Source: an uncultured Bryobacteraceae bacterium
GTDB lineage: Bacteria; Acidobacteriota; Terriglobia; Bryobacterales; Bryobacteraceae
Direction: 5' to 3'
Length of the DNA: 64,000 nucleotides
NCBI GenBank assembly: GCA_938003835.1
Contig: CALKXJ010000008.1
Location: forward strand, 186,001 to 250,000
Below are positions 47,280 through 57,500 of this stretch, one piece after another. Below the pieces are notes generated by a model. The model worked only from the letters and a program-made list of their open reading frames with translations, had not been told where the DNA came from and searched no databases. Made by a program: the position numbers and the translations under genes. How positions within the stretch are numbered: the stretch's first letter is position 1; each line of letters starts with the position of its first letter.

Positions 47280-48860
47280 ATGGTCGCCTTTGGATTTCTC
47301 GACTGGCTGTGGATCGTCCTCTACCTGCTCATCATGGTGAGCGCCGGGGTGCTGTTTTACCGGCTCGGCCGCCGGAGTGAGTCCGACTTCTTTCTGGCGG
47401 GCCGGGGTCTGCCCTGGTGGCTGCCTGCCGCCAGCGTCTATGCCACGCACACGGCCACGGACACGCCGATGTGGGTGAGCGGCGTCATCTATCGCCATGG
47501 GCTGGCGGGCCTGTGGTACTCCTTCTTCGCCGGCTGGTGCGCCATCAGCGCCTTCGTCTCGACGCGCATCTTCCGTCGCTCGCTCGCCTACACCCAGGCC
47601 GAATGGAACACCGTGCGCTTTAGCGGCCTCGGCGCGGAGCTGCTGCGGGGCTGGATGTCGGGCTGGCAGGTCTTCATGTCGATGTTCATCCTGGGCTGGG
47701 TGGGCATCGCCATGGGCAAGGTCTGCCAGTATGTGTTCGGCTGGCCCACCTGGATCGGTCTGGTGGTTTTCTCCTCGGTCTGCGCCGTTTACGTGATGGC
47801 GGCCGGCTACTGGGGCGTGATCATGGCGGATTTCCTCCAGGGGGTGGTCGCCTTTGCCGTGATTCTGATCGTCTCCGTCTGGGGAGTCGTGGCCGCCGGG
47901 GGACCCTCGGCGATCGTTTCTCGCCTCGAGGAGATGGGCGAGGGCTGGCGGCTGAATCCTCTGGCCTTCAGCGGCTGGTTCACCGGTGACTTCCCGATCG
48001 CCTGGTTCGTGACGATGCTGTTCATTGCTTTGCTCGGCGGCTTTGGCATGGGCACATCCATCGACTGGTATGTCGAGGCCCAGCGGATCCAGAGCGCCCG
48101 GACCGTGCGCGATGCGAGCTACTCCATCTGGTGGGGCACCGCGCTCGTTCTCATGCGCAACAGCATCTGGGCGGTGGCGATTCTCGGCTTCTATGTGCTC
48201 TACCCGCGGATCCCCGACACCGCCGATTATGAAATGGCCTGGTTCCGCATCGGCTTTGACTATTTGCCCGCAGGGATGCTCGGCTTCTTCTTTGCCGGCA
48301 TCATCGCCATCCATATCTCGACCATCTCGGCTGTGCTGAACCTCGGAGCGATGTACTTCACGCGCGACCTCTACCTGCACTACTGGAAGCAGACCGCCTC
48401 GGAACGGGAACTGGTCTGGGTGGGCCGGGTGGCGACGCTCGTGCTGCTTGTCGGCTCGTTCTTCTATGGGCTGATCATGGAGGAGATCACCTCCTGGCTG
48501 ATCTTCGCTCTGTGGATCATGGCCGCGGGCGTCTGGTTGCCGAACATCCTCCAGGTGGTCTGGTGGCGCTTTAACGCCTGGGGATATCTGGCTTCCTGGA
48601 TCGCCAACCTCGGTCTAAGCTGGCTGGTGGTTTGGGTGCTGCCGAGCTTCGGGCTTTTGCCGGAGCTGCCGGACTACCAGCAGTTCTGGGTTCTGATGGT
48701 GCTCGGGGCGCTGATCTACCTGCCCATCACTTTCCTGACGAAGCCCGACGACATGGATCAGCTGGTGCGCTACTACGTGATGTCGCGACCCATCGGCTGG
48801 TGGGGACCGGTTCGGCGCGAGGCCGAGCGGCGAGGACTGCTCCGTCCTGAGGCAAGATGA
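47280..48860 (+). CDS. Sodium:solute symporter family transporter
   Basis: 526 residues, about 13 membrane helices. YRLGRRSESDFFLAGRGLPWWLPAASVYATHTATDT, in pieces, matches the SSS family at TM1-TM2, and HISTISAVLNLGAMYFTRDLY corresponds to the TM8 region with sodium ligands. Trp is unusually frequent. Related acidobacterial and planctomycete proteins are annotated as Na+/glucose-type symporters. It is directly followed (16 bp) by a small membrane protein and then the cytochrome genes on the same strand. Confidence 0.87.
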   Translation: MVAFGFLDWLWIVLYLLIMVSAGVLFYRLGRRSESDFFLAGRGLPWWLPAASVYATHTATDTPMWVSGVIYRHGLAGLWYSFFAGWCAISAFVSTRIFRRSLAYTQAEWNTVRFSGLGAELLRGWMSGWQVFMSMFILGWVGIAMGKVCQYVFGWPTWIGLVVFSSVCAVYVMAAGYWGVIMADFLQGVVAFAVILIVSVWGVVAAGGPSAIVSRLEEMGEGWRLNPLAFSGWFTGDFPIAWFVTMLFIALLGGFGMGTSIDWYVEAQRIQSARTVRDASYSIWWGTALVLMRNSIWAVAILGFYVLYPRIPDTADYEMAWFRIGFDYLPAGMLGFFFAGIIAIHISTISAVLNLGAMYFTRDLYLHYWKQTASERELVWVGRVATLVLLVGSFFYGLIMEEITSWLIFALWIMAAGVWLPNILQVVWWRFNAWGYLASWIANLGLSWLVVWVLPSFGLLPELPDYQQFWVLMVLGALIYLPITFLTKPDDMDQLVRYYVMSRPIGWWGPVRREAERRGLLRPEAR

Positions 48861-48876
48861 AAGAGAGATCCGGCTG

Positions 48877-49179
48877 ATGGCGTGGATTCGACGAACTTGG
48901 ACACCGGCGGCGGCCGACGAGTGGACCCGGGAGGATTGGTACACGATTGTGATTTCGCCTCTCGCCTACATCCTGCTCATGGTGGGCGTGGCGCTCAGCC
49001 TCCTGCTATTTCCAGCCGGGTTTGCCGTCCTCGGCCTTGGGATTCTGGCGACGCTCCTCATGCATTGGATCATTGATCCCAAGCTCAAAGTAATTTCCGG
49101 CGAGTACGAAAAGAAGCAACGGCAGTATTTGGAAGAGCTCGAGCGGGCCGCGCGCTGGAAGGAGACGGGCCATGGATAA
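48877..49179 (+). CDS. Small membrane protein between symporter and cytochrome
   Basis: 100 residues, ATG 16 bp after the symporter stop. Two hydrophobic segments at about 25-46 and 48-66 (PLAYILLMVGVALSLLLFPAG..), then a charged coiled-coil-like tail EYEKKQRQYLEELERAARW. The N terminus is Trp-rich. No family recognised. It could be a small subunit of the symporter or of the cytochrome complex. Its stop lies inside the next gene (8-bp overlap). Confidence 0.72.
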   Translation: MAWIRRTWTPAAADEWTREDWYTIVISPLAYILLMVGVALSLLLFPAGFAVLGLGILATLLMHWIIDPKLKVISGEYEKKQRQYLEELERAARWKETGHG

Positions 49180-49291
49180 TAAAGGCTTTTACATGGTAGT
49201 GGGCATGTCGATCGCCTACCTGGCTTCCTTCCTCGGCATGCTCTTGGCCTGGTACTCTTATCGACGCCACCGGAGGGATAAAAGAAAGTGA
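49172..49291 (+). CDS. 39-residue single-helix membrane protein (CcmD-like shape)
   Basis: ATG at 49172, overlapping the previous stop, with GGAGACGGG nine bases upstream. The product has one membrane helix (residues 7-28, YMVVGMSIAYLASFLGMLLA) followed by YSYRRHRRDKRK, a strongly basic tail. Size and layout resemble CcmD, which helps CcmABCE in heme export, and here a multiheme cytochrome gene follows. Homology is not proven. It is below usual gene-finder length but its overlaps at both ends show it to be in the operon. Confidence 0.7.
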   Translation: MDNKGFYMVVGMSIAYLASFLGMLLAWYSYRRHRRDKRK

Positions 49292-49419
49292 ATACCGGGA
49301 TGATCTTCGCGGCGGCGGAACGCATTGGCGGGCCTCTCTGGGGCATCCTGATTCCGGGCGTCATCCTTTTGGTGGCTTTGTGGGTTACCTGGTCTCTTTA
49401 CAAACATTTTTCCGAGTAA
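49288..49419 (+). CDS. 43-residue single-helix membrane protein
   Basis: GTG at 49288 overlapping the previous TGA (GTGA). The product MNTGMIFAAAERIGGPLWG is followed by one hydrophobic helix (ILIPGVILLVALWVTWSLY) and ends KHFSE. The cytochrome gene starts 3 bp after its stop. No family recognised; a small membrane subunit of a quinol-oxidising complex is a reasonable guess because of the place and the coupling. Confidence 0.65.
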   Translation: MNTGMIFAAAERIGGPLWGILIPGVILLVALWVTWSLYKHFSE

Positions 49420-49422
49420 TTT

Positions 49423-50865
49423 ATGACGAAAACTGAAAAATATCTAGGCGGTGCGCGAGGTTGGCTTCAGCCACTCGTGCACCTGACTAATAACCCAATC
49501 AGTTTTGTCGGAGTCTTTCTACTTACAGCGGCAGGAGTGGCGTTCTTCTTCATTCTTCCAGTTGAGATCCGCGCCGGCGCTAAGCATCCTTATCTCGGCA
49601 TCTTCTCCTTTGTGGTGCTGCCGGCGACGTTCTTTCTGGGGCTATTGCTCGTGCCGGTGGGTATCTGGTTACGACTTCGGGGCGAGCGGCGCCGGCACCT
49701 GCTGCCTGAGGTCCTGCCTCCGCTGACCTGGCAGAATCGGGATTTCCGCCGCTTGGTGCAGTTCTTCGGCGTCGCGACGGCCTTCAACGTCATCATCGGG
49801 GGCTACTATAGCCATGCGACAGTCACCTACATGGACTCGAGCGGGTTTTGCGGGGTGACCTGCCACACCATGAAGCCGGAGTACACGGCCTACCTGGATT
49901 CGCCGCATGTCAACGTGCCGTGCGTCGACTGTCACGTCGGCGCCGGGGCGCGCGCCAATGTCGAGAGCAAGTGGCGCGGAGCCGGGCAATTGGTGGCCAT
50001 GATACTCGATAGCTACGAGCGGCCGATCCCGACGCCGGTTACGACGCTGCGGCCGGCTCGCGAAACGTGTGAGAACTGCCACTGGCCGCAGAAGTTCGGC
50101 GGCTACCGACTCCGAGTCTGGGACAAGTTCGCCGAGGACGAGCACAATAGCCCGTCCAAGTCGGTCCTGGTGATGCGCATCGGCGGCGGTTCGATGACCA
50201 CCGGGATCCACGGCTTTCATGTGGCACCCGGCATCGTCATCGAATACGCCGCCAATCCCAAGCGCACCGAGATTCCCTGGGTACGCTACGTGGATGCGCA
50301 GGGCAACGCGACCGAGTATCAGACCGAGGATTGGACGCCGGAAAATCAGGGCAACTACGAGCGCCGCACGATGGACTGCCTGGATTGTCACACGCGCCCG
50401 TCACACCAGTTCCAGCTTCCCGAGCGGGCCATGGATGGGGCGCTGTCTCTCGGGCGGATCGACCCTTCACTGCCCTGGGTGAAGCGAAAGGGGCTTGAGA
50501 TCCTCAAGAAGGAATACGCGACGACGGCCGAGGCCGAGCAGCAGATTCCGGCGGCCCTCATCGAGTACTACCAGAAGGAGCATCCGGAGATCTATGCGGC
50601 ACGGCGCGAGGCGGTGGAGCGGTCCGCCCAAGGGCTGCTCGAGATCTACAAGCGTAACGTCTTCCCTGAGATGAAGGTCACCTGGGGCACCTATCCGGAC
50701 TACATCGGCCACACCGACTTCATCGGCTGCTTCCGCTGCCACGACGACCTGCACAAGAGCGCCGACGGCAGGACGATTAGTCAGGATTGCAGCGCCTGCC
50801 ATGAGTTGTTGGCCGTTGAGGAATCCAATCCGGAGATCCTGGGTAAGCTCGGCATCCGCCCGTAA
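49423..50865 (+). CDS. NapC/NirT-type hexaheme c-type cytochrome, membrane quinol dehydrogenase
   Basis: 480 residues. Three N-terminal hydrophobic segments (about 27-46, 56-83, 112-129), more than the single anchor of classic NapC. Six heme-attachment motifs follow: CGVTCH (143-148, CX3CH), CVDCH (167-171), CENCH (216-220), CLDCH (319-323), CFRCH (436-440) and CSACH (456-460). The text PEYTAYLDSPHVNVPCVDCHVG is typical of the NapC/NirT domain. Such proteins take electrons from menaquinol and hand them to periplasmic reductases. No reductase gene is near, so the terminal acceptor is unknown. It is the last gene of the cluster and ends at a bidirectional terminator. Confidence 0.9.
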   Translation: MTKTEKYLGGARGWLQPLVHLTNNPISFVGVFLLTAAGVAFFFILPVEIRAGAKHPYLGIFSFVVLPATFFLGLLLVPVGIWLRLRGERRRHLLPEVLPPLTWQNRDFRRLVQFFGVATAFNVIIGGYYSHATVTYMDSSGFCGVTCHTMKPEYTAYLDSPHVNVPCVDCHVGAGARANVESKWRGAGQLVAMILDSYERPIPTPVTTLRPARETCENCHWPQKFGGYRLRVWDKFAEDEHNSPSKSVLVMRIGGGSMTTGIHGFHVAPGIVIEYAANPKRTEIPWVRYVDAQGNATEYQTEDWTPENQGNYERRTMDCLDCHTRPSHQFQLPERAMDGALSLGRIDPSLPWVKRKGLEILKKEYATTAEAEQQIPAALIEYYQKEHPEIYAARREAVERSAQGLLEIYKRNVFPEMKVTWGTYPDYIGHTDFIGCFRCHDDLHKSADGRTISQDCSACHELLAVEESNPEILGKLGIRP

Positions 50866-50881
50866 AGCGTTCCGGCGGCGG

Positions 50882-50913
50882 AAATCGGGGATTGAGTATA
50901 CTGTCCCCGATTT
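50882..50913. terminator. Bidirectional terminator between cytochrome and RidA genes
   Basis: Arms AAATCGGGGA (50882-50891) and TCCCCGATTT (50904-50913) with a 12-base loop. A-rich and T-rich ends allow function on both strands for the converging genes at 50865 and 50920. Confidence 0.8.
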
Positions 50914-50919
50914 TCGATT

Positions 50920-51378
50920 TTAGGGCACCCAGGCCACCAGCTCGATCTCCACGCGCGTGGCCGTATCCGGAAAGTCGGCGCCAACGGCCGAGCGGGCCGG
51001 AGGATTCTTCGGGAAGTACCGGGCGTAGACCTCGTTCATGGCGTTCTTCTCCGTCTTCACATCGGCGAGGAAGACCGTCACTTTGATGACGTTCTCGAGC
51101 GAGGAGCCCATGGCCTCCAGATTCTTCTTGTGCATCTCGAGGATGCGCTCGGTCTGCTCCTTGATGTCGCCGCCGAAGGCGAGCGGATTCTTGCGGGCCT
51201 CCTCGCGCACGCCGGTGAGGCCGCTCGAGAAATAGAGATTGCCGATCCGCATGCCGCCGGGCGCCCGGACCGGTTTCCCCCCGCCGGTGCCCTGCGCCAG
51301 GGCGGCCATGCCTGCCAGCGCCGCTCCGCCGCCGACGCCGGCGGCCCGCTTCATGAACTCACGTCGTTTCGCTTTCAT
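50920..51378 (-). CDS. RidA family protein with Tat signal
   Basis: 152 residues. Twin-arginine signal KRREFMKRAAGVGGGAALAG at the N terminus, then a complete YjgF/YER057c/UK114 domain: GNLYFSSGLTG, DIKEQTERILEMHKKNLEAMGSS and AVGADFPDTATRVEIELVAW. Cytosolic RidA removes reactive enamines and imines; the Arg that anchors the substrate carboxylate is present (TRVEIE). A periplasmic place is predicted from the signal; its role there is unknown. It stands alone, converging on the cytochrome gene. Confidence 0.88.
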   Translation of the reverse strand: MKAKRREFMKRAAGVGGGAALAGMAALAQGTGGGKPVRAPGGMRIGNLYFSSGLTGVREEARKNPLAFGGDIKEQTERILEMHKKNLEAMGSSLENVIKVTVFLADVKTEKNAMNEVYARYFPKNPPARSAVGADFPDTATRVEIELVAWVP

Positions 51379-51433
51379 CGGTAGAAATCCTCTGTCTGCC
51401 TATTGTTCCATGCGCGGGGCGCGCGGGCCAAGC

Positions 51434-54400
51434 TCAGCGGGCCGCCCGCTCAGCGCGGAGGAGGCCGTCGAGGTAGCCCAGGAAGTGCGGCGCTACGCGA
51501 GTATATTGCGTGAAGCCCTTGCCCCAGCCTTGCATGGTTTTGATGGCCGCAGGCGTACCGCGGCGGAGCACTTCGCCGAGCTTGGCGTCACCCGTGCGCC
51601 GGTGCGCGAAGACGATGCCGTCGAACAGCAGAAAGTTCGACCAGGCGCCGGCGTTCGTGCGCGGGCAACTGGTGTAACGGAAGCCGTTGACCTCGGGCAC
51701 CCACATGTCATCGATCAAATAATGCGCGCCGCGCTCGATGGAGCGCGCGACACGCTCATCGCCCGTGGCCTCGTAGAAATAGCGGAGCCCGGTTAGCAGG
51801 ATGCCCACCATGAAGCCCGCCTCCCCGTGGTGGCGGGGGAGGCAGTGGCAATGGCCCGGAACGAGCTGGCGCCGCCAGCCGCCGTCCTCGGTCTGCCGTT
51901 CGAGTACACGCTCGACGATGATGCGGGACGCATTGAGGTGAAACGGGTCGCCGGTGGCGTTGTAGGCCGCCATGGCGAGAATCAGGTGCCAGCCGGGATT
52001 GCGGCAGTTGGTGAAGTCGTAGTTGCGCGTCTCGAGCGTGTTGTGACGGTCCGCGGTGCGCAACGCGGTCTCGAGCGACCGCCGGTCGCCGGTCAGGAAG
52101 TAGTAGTCGAGGTGGCCCTCGATGAAGGTGTGCGAGATGCTGAACCGGCCCTCGTTGATGCCCTTGCCTGGCACCGGGCTGGCAGGATAGTAGTCGCCGG
52201 TGTGGCCGACGCAGTGCAGGTAGACGCCCCCGATGCGCCGCGGGTCCCGGTGGTGGTGCACGGTGTCGACGTCGCGGTTGTGCCACTCCATCTCTTCGGC
52301 GGCGCGGAAGTAGCGCAGGTCGCCGGTGCGGGCGAACTGGAGCAGGAAGGCGTGCTGCGTGTCGTATTCGCTGTTACCCCAGTTAATCTCCCGCTCGCCC
52401 CACCAGTCGCCGAAGTTGAGCATGCCGTACTCGCGGTTCTTCTCCCGCATGGCGAGATAGTTGCCGAAGGAGGTGGCGAAGGCGGCGTCGTAATCGGCGG
52501 GGATGCCGGCTTTGGTGACGGGAGCGAGCTCGCCGAGCGCCTTCGAGCGGGCGTACCAGTCGGCGGGCGCCACCAGGCGGAGTGGCGTGAGCGGAGGATC
52601 GACCTCTCGATCGCCCGCGCCGAGTGCCAGCCAGAGATCGTGCGTTTTGCTTACCCCCTGGCGCAGCTTGTAGCCACCCTCCTGGAAGAAGTAGAGCAGC
52701 CGGTGCTCATCGACCCTGCCTTTGTACTCCTTGTACGTCTCCGGCGTGAGTCGCGGCATCAACGCCAGTTCGAAACCCTCCCGTGTGACGGCCACCTCTT
52801 TCGGGTAGTTCTGCCAGAAGTCGCGCAGCGCCAGGGTCACGGTGCGGCGCCCGGCGCGGAAGCGGACAACCCCGTCCGCTCTTTGTCCCTGGCTGGTGCG
52901 GCCGCCCTGCGTCAAGCTGTAGCGGTCGTCATGAAATTGGGCCAGGCGTAGCGGCTCCCCGAGCCCGCGTCCGGCGAGCGGAAGCCGGAGAGTCAGGCTC
53001 CCGATCGTGGTGAATTCGTCGGCTTCGGCATTGTTGACCAGCGTGTGCGCGGCACGAAGATAGGGCTGGCCGGCGAAGAAGTGTAGCCGGAGCGTGTAAC
53101 CGAACAGGCGCCCCCGCGCGGATTCGTGATTGCCGCTGACGCGAATGACGGCACGCAACGGGCCGGGCTCTTCGACGACAACCTCCTCCGGCCGGGCGGC
53201 GCTGGTGTAATCGTTGCCCGCAAGATCGCGCAGCAGGAAGGCGCCCGGTTCGGCGCCCGTTACGCGCTCGGCGTCTTCGAACCGGCCGTCGCCGTTTTCA
53301 TCGAACCAGAGCTCGGCGGGAAAGCCGTAACGGCTCCTGCTTACGACCGCGCGCAGCGGGCCGGTGATCACCTCCACGCCCTCGGCGCCTTCGCGCACCG
53401 CAAGGGAAGACGGGACGGCGGCGCAGCGCACCTCGCTTCCGTACTCGAGCGCATAATCGCCGCCGGCGGCCGGCGCCTGAGCATCGAGAAGCACCCACTT
53501 CACGGTTCTGTCGTCCCAGCGGCCCAGCGTGCGAGCCTGTAGCGGAACCTCCCTGCCTTGCTTGTCGATGAGGCGCAGGTGGGCGTCGGAAGCCAGTACA
53601 CCTTTGGGGAAAGGTATGCCGGAGGTCAGCGGCCAGAGCCCCTCGGAACGCTGCGCGCGGCCCAGGGGATCGCGAGCGCGCAGTTCGATCCGCTCCCGTT
53701 TCGCGGTGCCCGCGGCCGGCATCTCCGGCGCTCTCTCCACGGTATGCCAGGCGCTGGCAATCAGGCTGCTGTCCGGCGCCTGCGCCGTGACGCGAAACCG
53801 GAAGGCTTCACCCGGGGCAGGGTCGGGGAGGCGGAGGCGGTGATTGTTGGCCGTCTCCGCCTCCTTGCGGCTGCCCGAGCGCGGGCCGGACCACTCCACG
53901 GTGCAGGCCGCGGGCCAGCTTGTGATCCAGGTGAAGGAGACCTCGCCGCCCTCCAGGCGCCGCGCCTCCACTTCCGAGATCGTGTAGCGCGGCTTGCGCG
54001 CGGCAGGTTTCCGCGCCAGCAGCAGCAGGCTCTCGGTGCGGTATTGCCCTGCGGGCGCGAGCGCCTTGAGCTCGATCGCCTCCCCGCCGGAGAAGCGTAC
54101 CCGTTCGGCCAGGAAGAACAACTTCTGGCGGTTGTCGTCAGCGCCGGCGAGTACAGTTCCGAGGGAACGGCCGTTTATGACCAGCTCGATCTGCTCGGCC
54201 CCTGCGCCGTCATAGAAAACGAAGCCGGGATAATACTCGCCGGTCACGGGCACGACGGCCCGGATTCGGCCGCCGGGGCCGGTTCGCCGAACTGAGTCGG
54301 CCCGGTACTCGGTCACCAGATCGCGCTCGAAGCCTTCGAGCTGCCACTCATCGATGGGAATCCGGACGTTGGCCTCGTCCGAAAGGATTGCGTGCAGCGC

Positions 54401-54505
54401 ATCCAGTCCCCAGACGGCCTCGAAGCGCGAGGCCGCCGGGGACTGGCTGAGCAGGGCGGCGGCGACCGCCGCCAGGACGGCGACCGGGATGATTCGTTTC
54501 ACCAC
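51434..54505 (-). CDS. PcRGLX/YetA-like protein (exo-rhamnogalacturonan lyase family), long form
   Basis: 1,023 residues with signal peptide (PVAVLAAVAAALLSQSPA). An N-terminal beta part (about 20-270) with a lectin-like and a fibronectin-like section is followed by the PcRGLX/YetA set: SGIPFPKGVLASDAHLRL (first beta domain), GPLRAVIRVSGNH (second), VSKTHDLWLAL and then the alpha/alpha toroid from REYGMLNFGDWWGEREINWGNSEYDTQHAF, in parts, to the end. Several His pairs (HHHRDPRRIGG, GHCHCLPRHHGE) may be catalytic or bind metal. Family enzymes cut rhamnogalacturonan I or related glycans. A shorter relative lies at 57857 on the other side of the TonB receptor. Confidence 0.8.
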   Translation of the reverse strand: MVKRIIPVAVLAAVAAALLSQSPAASRFEAVWGLDALHAILSDEANVRIPIDEWQLEGFERDLVTEYRADSVRRTGPGGRIRAVVPVTGEYYPGFVFYDGAGAEQIELVINGRSLGTVLAGADDNRQKLFFLAERVRFSGGEAIELKALAPAGQYRTESLLLLARKPAARKPRYTISEVEARRLEGGEVSFTWITSWPAACTVEWSGPRSGSRKEAETANNHRLRLPDPAPGEAFRFRVTAQAPDSSLIASAWHTVERAPEMPAAGTAKRERIELRARDPLGRAQRSEGLWPLTSGIPFPKGVLASDAHLRLIDKQGREVPLQARTLGRWDDRTVKWVLLDAQAPAAGGDYALEYGSEVRCAAVPSSLAVREGAEGVEVITGPLRAVVSRSRYGFPAELWFDENGDGRFEDAERVTGAEPGAFLLRDLAGNDYTSAARPEEVVVEEPGPLRAVIRVSGNHESARGRLFGYTLRLHFFAGQPYLRAAHTLVNNAEADEFTTIGSLTLRLPLAGRGLGEPLRLAQFHDDRYSLTQGGRTSQGQRADGVVRFRAGRRTVTLALRDFWQNYPKEVAVTREGFELALMPRLTPETYKEYKGRVDEHRLLYFFQEGGYKLRQGVSKTHDLWLALGAGDREVDPPLTPLRLVAPADWYARSKALGELAPVTKAGIPADYDAAFATSFGNYLAMREKNREYGMLNFGDWWGEREINWGNSEYDTQHAFLLQFARTGDLRYFRAAEEMEWHNRDVDTVHHHRDPRRIGGVYLHCVGHTGDYYPASPVPGKGINEGRFSISHTFIEGHLDYYFLTGDRRSLETALRTADRHNTLETRNYDFTNCRNPGWHLILAMAAYNATGDPFHLNASRIIVERVLERQTEDGGWRRQLVPGHCHCLPRHHGEAGFMVGILLTGLRYFYEATGDERVARSIERGAHYLIDDMWVPEVNGFRYTSCPRTNAGAWSNFLLFDGIVFAHRRTGDAKLGEVLRRGTPAAIKTMQGWGKGFTQYTRVAPHFLGYLDGLLRAERAAR

Positions 54506-54517
54506 GGCCTCACGATA

Positions 54518-57500
54518 TCAGAAGTCGAGCCGCAGGCTGAGCTGCATTGTCCGCGGCCCGGCCACATCCCGGCTCTGAAGCGAGCGGATCTTGCCGACGG
54601 TACCGGGCGAGGAGATGTTCATGTCGGGATTCCCGAAGTTGGGGCGGTTGAAGGCATTCGTGGAGGAAGCGCCGAGCCGGAAGGCGAGTCGCTCGCGCAC
54701 GCGGATGAACTTGTAGAGGCCAAGGTCGATATTCGCCGTGCCGGGGCCCTCGATAATCGTCGGGGCCGAATTGCCGAAGAAACCGTTCCGGGGCACGGCG
54801 AAGGCTGAGGCGTCGAACCAGCGCTCGATGCTTCGTTCGGCGGGTGGGAGGTTGCCGTCCTGCAACCGGTCCGGCCGCCCTCCGATCGTATTCGTGTTGG
54901 AAGTGTCGACACCGGAGAAGGAGGGCGTGAGCCAGCCGCCTGTCTGGAACAGCAGGATGGCGCTCACCTGCCAGCCGCCCACCAGATGCCCGGCCAGACC
55001 TCGCAGATCCGTGCCCAGGCGCTTGCCGGGACCGACGGGAAGTTCGTAGATCACGTTGCTGATCCAGCGGTGCCGGCGCGTGTAGTCCACATTGCTGTAG
55101 TCGCGGCGGCGGTCGAACTGGTTCTCGATGGTGGCGCCCGCCTCGCTGTCGCTCTGCACATCGGTCAGATTTTTGGCCCAGGTCCAGCCGGACTGGAGAT
55201 AGAGGCCGCTGCGGTACTTGTGCTCGACGACCACGCTCAAGGCGTGATAGGTCTGATTTCCGCCGTCATCGCGCATGACGATGTTTTGAAGCGCAGGCCA
55301 GGGCCGCCGGTCCTGGCTGAAGCGTTCGGTCGAAGGCGGCGGCTGATTGATGTTGCGACTGTAGGTGAGCTTGCGCGAGGCGGTGGTGATATAGGACAGG
55401 CGCAGGCCCCAGTTGCGGAAAAGCTCCTGCTCGATGGTGAAGTTGGCCTGCTGGATGTAGGGCAGGCGCAAGTAGGGGTCGTTGAAGGAGACGTTCTGCG
55501 CCCCGAGCGTGCCGAAGCCCGGCGGGAAGGCCAGGGGGAAGCGGAAGCGCGGCACGCCACCGGTGATCCAGTTGGTGAACGACTCCGAGGATTGGAACGG
55601 ACCGCCCACCTGCGCGGCGAACAACGAGCCGGTCGAGTAATCGGTGTAGATGCCATAGCCGCCGCGGATGACCGAGGTGGAGCGCAGGCGCCAGGCGAAG
55701 CCGACACGCGGCGCCAGGTTGAAGTTGTCGGCATAGCGCAGCGAGGCCGGCAGGCCGGCCTTGTCGGCCGTCACGATCGGAATCGAGGCGGGAAATAGAG
55801 GGTTGACCGCCTGGAGGGCCGCCGGGGAGGGCACCACCAGCGCGCCGGCGCGCGGATCGAAGCTGAACATCCGGTCGTTGTGCTCCACATAAGGCGGGTT
55901 GAGGTCGTAGCGCAGGCCCAGGTTCAGCGTGAGGTTCTTGGTCAGGCGGAAGTCATCCTGAATGAAGAAGCCCGAGTCGACGTTGCTCGCCTTGTAGCGC
56001 GGCGCCGGATTCAGCCGCGAGGAGGTCCGGGGCAGCCCGTAGAGGAAGTCGGCGTAGGCGTGCCCGGTGAAGGTGTTCTGGAAGCTGAAGGTGCCGAAGG
56101 CGCCCGAGGGCGACGACGGCTCGCTGGCGATCCAGTTGTGCCGCAGGTCGAAGCCGAAGCGCAGCGAGTGCCGGCCCCGGACCCAGCTCAGCGTGTCGCG
56201 ATACTCGAAGATCATCTCCTCGGGTGTCAGATAGGCGATCTGGCTGATCGTCTGGAAGCCGGTGATCGAGATCGTAGGCAGCGAATTGATGTTGGGCAGA
56301 TTCGGGGGCAACCCTTCCAGGCCCAGCTCGCGGACGATCGTCGGACCGTGGATCGGGCCTTGCCGCGGATTGAAGTTGCGCACCAGTCCGAAACGGAATT
56401 CGTTGATCAGGTTGGGCCGGAAGATGAAGGTGTCGGAGACGTTGAGCGAGCGGGTGCGCCGGAGCTGATCGCGCAACCCGATGGTGGGCAAGCCCCCTTC
56501 GACATACAGCGGCGCGGCCTGCATCCAGGAGAAGCGCCCGAACAGGCTGTGCCGGTCGCTGAAGCGGTGATCGCCGCGGATGTCGAACATGTCCTTGTCG
56601 AGGCTCTGCGGCAGCGAATCGCGCCAGTTGGCGACCACCAGATCCGGGTCGCCGTAGTTCGGCAGCGGATAGAAGCGCTCCTGGATCTTGATCGAGGTGG
56701 GGCTGAGCTGGCTGGCCGGAATGCGATTGCCCGGTAGCGGTTGCCCGGAAAAGGGGTCGCGCACGACGCTCGCAACCGAGGAGAAATCGCCCTGGCGGAA
56801 CTTCACCGTCGGCACGTTGGGTGAAAGCACCGCCTGCGTCTTGTCGCGGAAGGCTTCGTAGGCGAAGAAGAAGAAGCTGCGGTTGCGCCCGTTGTAGCCG
56901 GGCAGAAGCACCGGGCCGCCGAGGCTGCCGCCATAGTCGTGGAGGATGCGGAACGGGGTCCGGGTGGCGAAGAAGTTCCGCGCATTGAGCGCGCCGTTGT
57001 CGTGGTAGTAGAGCAGGCTGCCGTGCCAGTCGTTGGTTCCGGCCTTGCTGATGGCGTGCACCGTGCCGGGCAGCACGTACTCGGCCGAGTTGTTGTTGAG
57101 ATCGACCTTCATCTCGGCGACGCTCTCCATGCTGGGGTTCGCCGGGCCGATCGAGTTGCCGAACAGCGGCGAGTTGGTGGTGGAGCCGTCCACGGTGAAG
57201 TTGTTCTGCATGCCGCGCGTGCCCCCTATGCTGAAGGCCGAGCCCTGGCCCCACTGCGCGGTGGGGATGAGCGCCAGGAAATCGTAGAGGAAGCTGTCCC
57301 AGGAACCGCGCAGATTCATCGGCAGGGACTGAATCTCGCGGTTCGTGCGGATCGAGGAAAGCTGTGCCGTTTCGGTTTCGATCGTCGGGCTGTGGGCTTC
57401 GACGATCACCTGGGTGGTGACCTCGCCCACTTCCAGCACGACGTCATTGCGCAACATGCGGCCGGCTTCGAGCAGCAGGCCCTGCTTGACGAATTGCCGG

